Shown piece by piece: positions 57,791 to 64,000 of a stretch of DNA of 64,000 nt. The stretch lies in assembly GCA_963556695.1 (NCBI GenBank), contig CAUWAG010000004.1, forward strand, positions 1,302,001-1,366,000. The letters run 5' to 3'. Both the position numbers and the translations under genes were made by a program. The stretch comes from Anthostomella pinea. Lineage: Eukaryota; Ascomycota; Sordariomycetes; Xylariales; Xylariaceae. The notes under the pieces were generated by a model, which ran no database searches, was not told the origin of the DNA, and worked only from the letters and a program-made list of their open reading frames with translations. The first letter of the stretch is position 1; each line of letters starts with the position of its first letter.

Positions 57791-58351
57791 TCAACGTCCG
57801 GGTGGCAGAGACGGGTAGTGGCGCGTGAGTGAGTCGGGGTGGCTGAACGACTTCTCCTCGGTGCAGAGGTCGCAGCGCACCTTCTGCTTGCACGCGTTAT
57901 GTATCGTATCCTCGTGCCGTGCGAGCTCGTGCCGCCGCGAGAAGACCGTACCGCAGGGCTTGTCCGTGCTCGGGTTGATGCGGTCGCACCGGTGCGGGCC
58001 TGCCTGGCTGTTGAGCACGCTGCCATCCGGTGTCATCTTCGTAGACATGAAAACGTTTCACGCCTTCAGGCGCACTCCTCCGGCGCATCGAGAAAATTGA
58101 GCCTCAGGCATAATCGTCGGAACCGAGTCAGGCGATTTTGAATCCTCTTCGAACTGGAGGCTGCGATGATAAGGCTGTTCATCAAAAGCTATATCCGGAA
58201 GCGATCCTGTGTCCAGTGCAGTATTGACAGGAAGATGATGAGGTGATGCCTCAGGCCAGCGGGTATGATGCACTGGTTGTGGCAGATGCACATCCGCTTC
58301 ATGCGGGCACCTGGCTGGAAAGTGTCTGCAACGCAGGGTCGTGGAATCCAT
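57791..58351 (-). pseudogene. C2H2 zinc-finger protein, broken
   Basis: One frame from ATG 58351 to the stop near 57791 is interrupted by TGA at 58060-58058, one C-to-T step from CGA. After it comes a recognisable fungal two-finger block: HRCDRINPSTDKPCGTVFSRRHELARHEDTIH (split here for length: CDRINPSTDKPC, then FSRRHELARHEDTIH) and VRCDLCTEEKSFSHPDSLTRH. The frame then shifts by one base in a CCC run (about 57822), so the last zinc-ligand His and a CHPDVE-like ending lie in another frame. If translation started at ATG 58048, an 85-residue protein with one full and one damaged finger could still be made. It lies between the HeLo-like relic and Hfi1. Confidence 0.65.
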
Positions 58352-58360
58352 ATCACACTC

Positions 58361-59872
58361 CTAGGGTATAGCCAGGCATGAGTCCAAGACGCTGTCGAGA
58401 GCCTGCAGATCCTGAGGATCTGTACCTTCCCATGGAGAAGGTTCTTCGTCAATGTCCATGGCATCCGGGTGGGCTGTACCGTTCGTCAAAGGCCCATCCA
58501 GGCCCAGAGGTTTGCGACCATGCAGCCAGGTATAGTTGTCGTAATTCTCCAGCTCACCATCCCTGTAGTTGTAAACGACGGATTTCCTGACGAGTGGAAA
58601 ATTGCTGACGCCACAGTCACCGATTTCCATTGCTAGTCGCAGATCGGCCATGCCGAGTGGTGCTCGCTCGCTTGCTGCTTTTGACTCGATAGGCAAGAGA
58701 CCGCTCTTGTCCCTGGTCAACTCTCCTTTGTTGAAGGCGACCTCTTCTTTCCGGAGTTGTCGGCGGTATTTGTGCGTCTGGATCCAACCAGTCCCAGAGC
58801 CAAACCCAGCGACGCCTGAGTCTCCTGGGCCATTGCTTTTCGTCCTGCTCAACACTGTCGAAAGGAATTCTTTGATGAAAGTCTCAGTCGCGACAGCCAT
58901 AAACTGGGCAGCATCTGCGGAGGCTCCGTTTACGAGTCCTGCCTCATATGATATGGGCAGCATCTTTGACTCGATGCTTGCAACATCTGGAAACTCGCCC
59001 GACTCGACAGCCAGAGGTTGCGCAAAGCGCTTGCGTATCTCCAGATCCCAATCTGCTCGAGTCAGCACTTGTCATGGTCGAAGCGCAAGAGGGGCCACGA
59101 CTTACTCATCTTATTCAGGCCGCTCGCACTAGGAGGTATATCCGGGACTCGCGTTGGCTTAGCTCTATGGTGTTCTGTGAACATATCTGCCATAGACTCA
59201 AATGGGTCAAACTGGACAGCCGGTGTTAGTAATCTGATCATGCATAATGCGACTCTGGCTCAACTGGAGGCGGGCGGGAGCACAGAATGACTGAACTGAC
59301 ATTGTTTTGCGCCAAGTCCTTGATGCGCCTCCTGTCACGGCTGTGAAGTTGCATGACCTCGCCCTTTAACTTCCTTTCGGCAGCATCACCAGTCACGGGC
59401 TTGGCGCCGACAACGGGAGGGGGTTTGTCGTTGGCAGAAACCCATGGTGCCAGCCCCTGGTCGGGCATTTCCCTTGTGAGGTTTCCATATATTGCAGCAA
59501 GAAGCTGGTTGTGCATGTGTACTTTCTCGCCATTGGGTGAGGATAGGATGCCATCGACGCGGTCCGAATACTCGACCTGATTCAACCGGCCTGGGACTTG
59601 GGTCAGCGAGGTCAACTGATCAGACGAAACAGTTGTCCTAACTCACCGCTCATAAACTCCGTCGTCGACTCTTTGTAGAAGTTCCATTGTTCGTTGCCAA
59701 TGGCTGACTTCAAGCTGGCATACAGGGGTTCGAGATCGATGCGCGCGGGGATGATTTGGCTCGTTTTGGTTATTTTTTGGGAGGCGGGCGCGGAAACAGT
59801 TATAGATTTTAGAACGGGGGTCGAATGGCTGACAGACGGGCGGCTGAGAGCCGCGGGGTCTATGTCGGGCAT
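58361..59872 (-). CDS. hfi1: SAGA complex subunit Hfi1/Ada1
   Basis: Exons 59872-59647, 59590-59301, 59211-59106 and 59052-58361 (introns of 56, 89 and 53 bases) give 437 residues. Hfi1/Ada1 (TADA1 in animals) is a structural subunit of the SAGA histone acetyltransferase coactivator, where its histone fold pairs with Taf12. Seen: the N-terminal SAGA-Tad1 region ([20 protein letters not shown], then [16 protein letters not shown]), [16 protein letters not shown], and a later helical part with [12 protein letters not shown] at the end. For the third intron I chose the acceptor after the CTGAC branch point (53 bases) over an upstream AAG that would give only 38 bases. ATG 59872 lies 1011 bases from the divergent GCP3 start. 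Confidence 0.85.
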
Positions 59873-60883
59873 GGTGATGCGGCGGTGTGGTGCGCGATGG
59901 GTGGAAAGTCGGAATTCGACAGTGGGTGTCCCGATTCGGCAATGGTGATATATCGTGATGCGGACACGGCGCGAGGTTGGAAGGTTTACGGCGGGCGGTG
60001 TCGCGTGCGGGCTACCGGCTTCGCGCAGGTCGATAAAAGGGATTAAAACCCCTGCATCGGGTGCCTCCAGCTGATGCGATCGTGATAGCGGATTCAAAAG
60101 GATGGAAATGGTCGATGCGGTGTTGATATTTGATGAACCATCTCTGATTCTTTGGCGGTCTTTGGCTGGCGACAAAGCGGAATGATGGGGTGTCGTCCGA
60201 GTTGGAGCTTGTGGTCAGTTGGCCGACACAGGTGACAGCGGTGACAGTGGCCTGCAGTGCCCTGGAATTTGCGAGGCAGTTGAGAACCTTGGAGGGCAGA
60301 CAAAGTAGGGAGTACATCCAACAGAGGGCTTAAAAGCCCAAAGTGAAGCGGGGTAAGAAGTACACAGTACTCCACAGTACTAAGTCCATTTACAGGGACC
60401 TCGGCCGCTAATGGCTTGAATTGCAATGCTGCTTCAATACTGTACGACTTTGAACACGAGCAGAAAACACTTTTCAACAGGCCTTTAAACGAAATAAAGT
60501 CGAGGCAATACATTCTTGATAAGTTCCATTAAAAACATAATAAAATTGCAAACTACCGCAGTAGAAACACGCAGTCGCCAGTTCGTTGGTCGCAGGGGTG
60601 CCACTTGCCTGTGACGAGCTTGATGTCCAATTGTTACCAGCTGTTACCAGTCGAGCCAGCCAGCAGCTTGTGGAGGTTCAGTGCCGTGTCACAGGGTTCT
60701 GGTAACAGTAACAACATCGAAGACCCCCAAACCCCGCAGAGCATCGCGTCGCGTCCTACCTGACATACCCTGTATGCCTGTCCTGGTGTTTGTTCCCGGT
60801 GAAGGACGATTTGCGATTCTTCCAACAGCTGCACGATTTGCTTCGTATCTGTCAGTAAAGCAAGAGCCAAGCAAGATGCCACA
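59873..60883. promoter_or_regulatory. divergent promoter region, Hfi1 / GCP3
   Basis: About 1 kb between two head-to-head housekeeping genes, so it must hold both promoters and 5' leaders. I recognise no specific binding site. Confidence 0.6.
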
Positions 60884-63709
60884 ATGTCCGGCTCGGCAGA
60901 CCGGTCAAAGCGCGTCGATACCAGCATCAACCGCCTCATCCAGCAAATAACCCCCGACGAACCCCACCGCACCGAGGAGGAGAACCAGCAGAGACACGAC
61001 CTCTTCTTCGAGGAGATCAAGCAGCAGCTGGAGACACCGCGCCCACCTCCTCTTGCCGACCAGAACCATGCCTCCGAGCTCATCCGACGAAGGCTGGTGC
61101 AAACCAACCCCAGCCAGGCACTGCGCTTCTCGAACCTATATTCGCGATTGCTAGCCCTGCCTGTCCTGAACCAGAAATGGGCCATGCTATATCTCCTACA
61201 CCAGCTCACCGAGTCGCACGATCCAAACGAGCCCGACCCTGTAGCTTTCGCTGAGTTCAAGCGCGAACAAGACGTGCGAAAGGGCCGAGCGAGACCAGTG
61301 GAAAGCGAGGAGGTTATGCATGGGAGACGATACGCGAAGGAGGACAGAGAAGAGTTCGGATCAATGGGTCCTTCCGACAACGAAAGCGACGACGAGGACT
61401 ACCCGCAGGAACCCAGGGGTGATGGCTACCACCCAACCGAGCTCCGGGATGTGCTCAAGAACCCCAAGCCGATACGCACGCTCGATGGGGAGTCAAACAC
61501 CAAAAATCAGACGAACAATGTCGATTACAAGCGGAGAGCGGCAAGCAGGGATGAAGGAGTATCCGGTCCACCCAGGAGAGACGTTGCCATCAAGTCCAAA
61601 CTACTGGCAGACAACTACTCTGAAATCGACCCGTCGGAACCAGTCCTTCTACGAGACCTACCTTATACCCTTCAGGGGCTCTCTTCGACCACCCTACCTT
61701 TTGGCAAAGACTACTCCCTCAAGCTACCATCGACGCTCCCATCGCCCCTCATTGGCCTCCTCCACACACTGGCGGAGCCTTCGCTTCTGTATCGGACTTT
61801 AGAAGACTTTGTCAAGACCCCTACAAAGGGGCTCTTGGACCAGAGTTTGCGGGCAGCCATTAACAGCGAGCTTCGCTCATACCTGACTCTCGTTGCGACG
61901 CTAGAAGGCCAAATTCGCCGCGCTTTAGCCACAATCGACGAGAAAGCACCTCGGAATGGTATTGGAAAGGCAGGCGTAACTCTCAAGCGTTGCGTCGTCT
62001 GGACCCGCGAAGCGACAATGGGCCTGCGGCTCATGAGTCTAATTGCCGAAGAATCGAAGACCAAGAAGGGCGGGCAACTCATCACACTGATCCATTCATT
62101 TTCATCATCTCACGGGGACCCCATTGTGGGTGCCTTTGCTGAAAGACTACTCACGCCCGTGACTCGCCCCTTTTACGACATTTTGCGCCACTGGATATAC
62201 GATGGCGAGCTTTCAGATCCATACCTGGAGTTCTTTGTGCAGTTGACGCTCCCTCACGAGACGACCCAGGGAAAGTCGGGTTCCACGAACGTGTGGGAAG
62301 ATAAATACAAGGAACAGCCGGATATGATACCCTCCATCATCACTGCTGAATTCTCTCAAAAGGTCTTCCTGATCGGCAAGTCTCTCAACTTCATTCGGCA
62401 CAGCTGTGGGGACTCGCAATGGGTCGAGTCCTATTCAAAAGCATCATCCAAGGAGCTGCGATATGGAGATACGGCTACCCTGGAGTCATGGATTGACGAT
62501 GCGTACAAAACAACAATGCGCCGACTGCTGCACCTCATGACGAACAAATTTCATCTGTTTGACCATCTACAAGCATTGAAGAGCTACATTCTACTGGGGC
62601 AGGGCGATTTCATTGCACTGTTGATGGAATCGCTAGCCGCAAATCTCGACCGTCCTGCTGGGGCCCAGTATAGGCACACGTTGACAGCACAGCTGGAGCA
62701 CGCTATTCGCGGTTCTAATGCTCAATACGACTCGCCTGAAGTGCTGCGGCGCCTCGACGCGCGCATGCTCCAGCTCTCGCACGGCGACATAGGCTGGGAC
62801 TGCTTCACCCTCGAATACAAGATCGACGCGCCCGTGGATGTCGTCGTATCCGACTGGGGCAACCGGCAATACCTCAAAGTATTCAACTTCCTCTGGCGCA
62901 TCAAAAGAGTTGAATTTGCGCTCTCCTCGACCTGGCGTAAGGTCACCACAGGCTCCCGGGGCGTCTTACAGACCAACCATCTCACTGTTCAGGAGACCTG
63001 GAAGACGACGCGGGGGTTCCTCGCCGAGATGGTGCATTTTGTGGGCCAACTACAGTACTACATCCTCTTTGAAGTCATCGAGAGTTCCTGGACGGAGCTG
63101 CAGGCGCGTTTAAGCCGGGAAGACGCGACTCTGGACGACGTCATTGTAGCGCATACGAATTACCTCGAATCCATAACCCACAAGGGTCTCCTCGGCGCGC
63201 GCCGGCGCCGCTTCGTGGGCTCGGACGCCGCCGGCAGCGGGAGCCACGGGGGCGAGGACGACAACAGCTACATGATCCAGCTGGGCGAGCTGCTGCGCAC
63301 CATGCTCGCGTACCGCGACTGCGTCGACGGGCTGTACTCGTGGTCCGTGTCGGACTTCACGCAGCGGCAGGTTGAGGCCGACCTGCGGCATACCGTACCT
63401 TCGCCGGACGAGGACGCAACCACAAACCCAGGTGGTCCGCAGAGCGAGTTCCCGGCTCTGCGCGAGCGCCTGCGCCACCTCGGCGACCGCTTCCGCACCA
63501 AGCTCCAGATCCTGCTCGGCGACCTGGCTTATCAGGCCGACGTCGACCTGAGGTTCTTGGGCGTCGCGATGAACTTTAATGATGTGTACCAGCCTGTGCG
63601 CCGCAAGGTCAAGGGCACGCCTGCGCCGCCGACGGTGGGTGGTGCGGATAAGGGGAAGGAGAAGGAGAGGGAGGGGGATAGGGACAGAGAGGAGCGCCAT
63701 AAACGGTGA
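60884..63709 (+). CDS. gamma-tubulin complex protein 3 (Spc98/Alp6-like)
   Basis: An intronless 941-residue frame from ATG 60884. GCP3/Spc98 binds gamma-tubulin and forms the small complex that nucleates microtubules at the spindle pole body. The N-terminal 220 residues hold a helical bundle (RLIQQITPDEPHRTEEE, LYSRLLALPVLNQKWAMLYL) and an acidic linker. The Spc97_Spc98 region follows: GRIP1 from about residue 245 (LLRDLPYTLQGL, LTPVTRPFYDILRHWIYDGE, GKSLNFIRHSC) and GRIP2 from about residue 560 (LKSYILLGQGDFIALLMES, VFNFLWRIKRVEFALSS, LEVDLRFLGVAMNFNDVY-like end). FNFLWRIKRVE is a hallmark of the family. A charged KEKEREGDRDREER tail closes it. Length and order favour GCP3 over GCP2. Confidence 0.92.
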   Translation: MSGSADRSKRVDTSINRLIQQITPDEPHRTEEENQQRHDLFFEEIKQQLETPRPPPLADQNHASELIRRRLVQTNPSQALRFSNLYSRLLALPVLNQKWAMLYLLHQLTESHDPNEPDPVAFAEFKREQDVRKGRARPVESEEVMHGRRYAKEDREEFGSMGPSDNESDDEDYPQEPRGDGYHPTELRDVLKNPKPIRTLDGESNTKNQTNNVDYKRRAASRDEGVSGPPRRDVAIKSKLLADNYSEIDPSEPVLLRDLPYTLQGLSSTTLPFGKDYSLKLPSTLPSPLIGLLHTLAEPSLLYRTLEDFVKTPTKGLLDQSLRAAINSELRSYLTLVATLEGQIRRALATIDEKAPRNGIGKAGVTLKRCVVWTREATMGLRLMSLIAEESKTKKGGQLITLIHSFSSSHGDPIVGAFAERLLTPVTRPFYDILRHWIYDGELSDPYLEFFVQLTLPHETTQGKSGSTNVWEDKYKEQPDMIPSIITAEFSQKVFLIGKSLNFIRHSCGDSQWVESYSKASSKELRYGDTATLESWIDDAYKTTMRRLLHLMTNKFHLFDHLQALKSYILLGQGDFIALLMESLAANLDRPAGAQYRHTLTAQLEHAIRGSNAQYDSPEVLRRLDARMLQLSHGDIGWDCFTLEYKIDAPVDVVVSDWGNRQYLKVFNFLWRIKRVEFALSSTWRKVTTGSRGVLQTNHLTVQETWKTTRGFLAEMVHFVGQLQYYILFEVIESSWTELQARLSREDATLDDVIVAHTNYLESITHKGLLGARRRRFVGSDAAGSGSHGGEDDNSYMIQLGELLRTMLAYRDCVDGLYSWSVSDFTQRQVEADLRHTVPSPDEDATTNPGGPQSEFPALRERLRHLGDRFRTKLQILLGDLAYQADVDLRFLGVAMNFNDVYQPVRRKVKGTPAPPTVGGADKGKEKEREGDRDREERHKR

Positions 63710-63742
63710 ATGGATGTCCGAATGAGGAATGAGTGGTCACTA

Positions 63743-63862
63743 TCCTGTGCTCGCCCGACTGAGGAGTGTCACTGAGATGAGCAGCATTAGTATGGTCAAG
63801 GTTCCTGTGCTCGCCCGACTGAGGAGTGTCACTGAGATGAGCAGCATTAGTATGGTCAAGGT
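63743..63862. repeat. perfect 60-bp tandem duplication
   Basis: Two identical 60-base units (63743-63802 and 63803-63862) begin just after the GCP3 stop codon, in its presumed 3' UTR. The lack of divergence means a recent duplication or conversion. Confidence 0.97.
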
Positions 63863-64000
63863 GCCATTGAGTCTCGTACGACGGAGCTGCGCTGTGTCTT
63901 TATTAGGCCTCGGACATCCAAACCGTTCGTCGTTTATCTGCATGGCTATCGAGGCCTGTCTGGCTGGCTTTGCAAACAGATGAACAAGAAAAGCACCAAG
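63863..64000. other. window end, no feature
   Basis: Nothing recognised after the tandem duplication. Confidence 0.5.

Noticed and set aside
59068..59105. 38-base intron in Hfi1
   Set aside because: A downstream acceptor after a CTGAC branch point gives a normal 53-base intron in the same frame.
1..64000. CRISPR arrays, operons or bacterial-type signals
   Set aside because: No regularly spaced repeats; introns and gene structure are fungal.

Overview
This window is nuclear DNA of a filamentous ascomycete (Pezizomycotina). The genes carry short GT-AG introns of about 47-89 bases with CTRAY-like branch points. Lineage-typical families are present: a cytochrome P450, a kinase-TPR protein, CorA-like and C2H2 fungal families, and a HeLo-like NLR relic. 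Two very AT-rich islands, about 19.4-24.5 kb and 51.7-54.5 kb, look like repeats mutated by RIP (repeat-induced point mutation, C:G to T:A). I cannot name the genus.

Layout. 2.2-4.1 kb: intact five-exon P450. 5.6-7.3 kb: RCC1. 8.3-10.6 kb: a 60-residue small gene, then a six-exon CorA-like membrane protein. 10.7-14.3 kb (minus): a protein kinase-TPR fusion, convergent with the CorA-like gene. 15.1-16.2 kb: membrane-anchored SGNH esterase. 17.0-25.6 kb (minus): what appears to be one C2H2 zinc-finger gene cut in two by a roughly 5-kb nest of RIP-mutated transposons (a pogo/Fot-type element plus three solo LTRs with target duplications and one LTR-like segment without). 26.2-28.4 kb: a second, undamaged pogo-type transposon with about 90-bp terminal inverted repeats and an apparently intact three-exon transposase. 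29-30 kb: a tRNA-like Pol III unit and a tiny glycine-rich gene whose promoter has a paralogous copy at 7.7 kb. 30.8-33.4 kb (minus): MFS transporter with a long repeated N-terminal extension. 35.5-36.9 kb: decayed NAD(P)-dependent dehydrogenase with two short insertions. 37.9 kb: a second tRNA-like unit. 40-46 kb (minus): a small membrane protein with a PY motif and two larger unknown proteins. 46.9-51.2 kb (minus): Mrc1/claspin. 51.7-54.5 kb: AT-rich island II with two solo LTRs. 55.3 kb: HeLo-like relic. 57.8-58.4 kb (minus): broken C2H2 gene. 58.4-59.9 kb (minus): SAGA subunit Hfi1/Ada1, divergent from the gamma-tubulin complex protein GCP3/Spc98 at 60.9-63.7 kb.

Housekeeping genes (RCC1, Mrc1, Hfi1, GCP3) are GC-rich and intact, and alternate with fast-evolving, transposon-damaged stretches. 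No biosynthetic cluster is evident around the P450. The main story is genome defence: long repeats and the single-copy sequence beside them carry C-to-T stop codons, while LTRs under about 240 bases and one whole transposon escaped.
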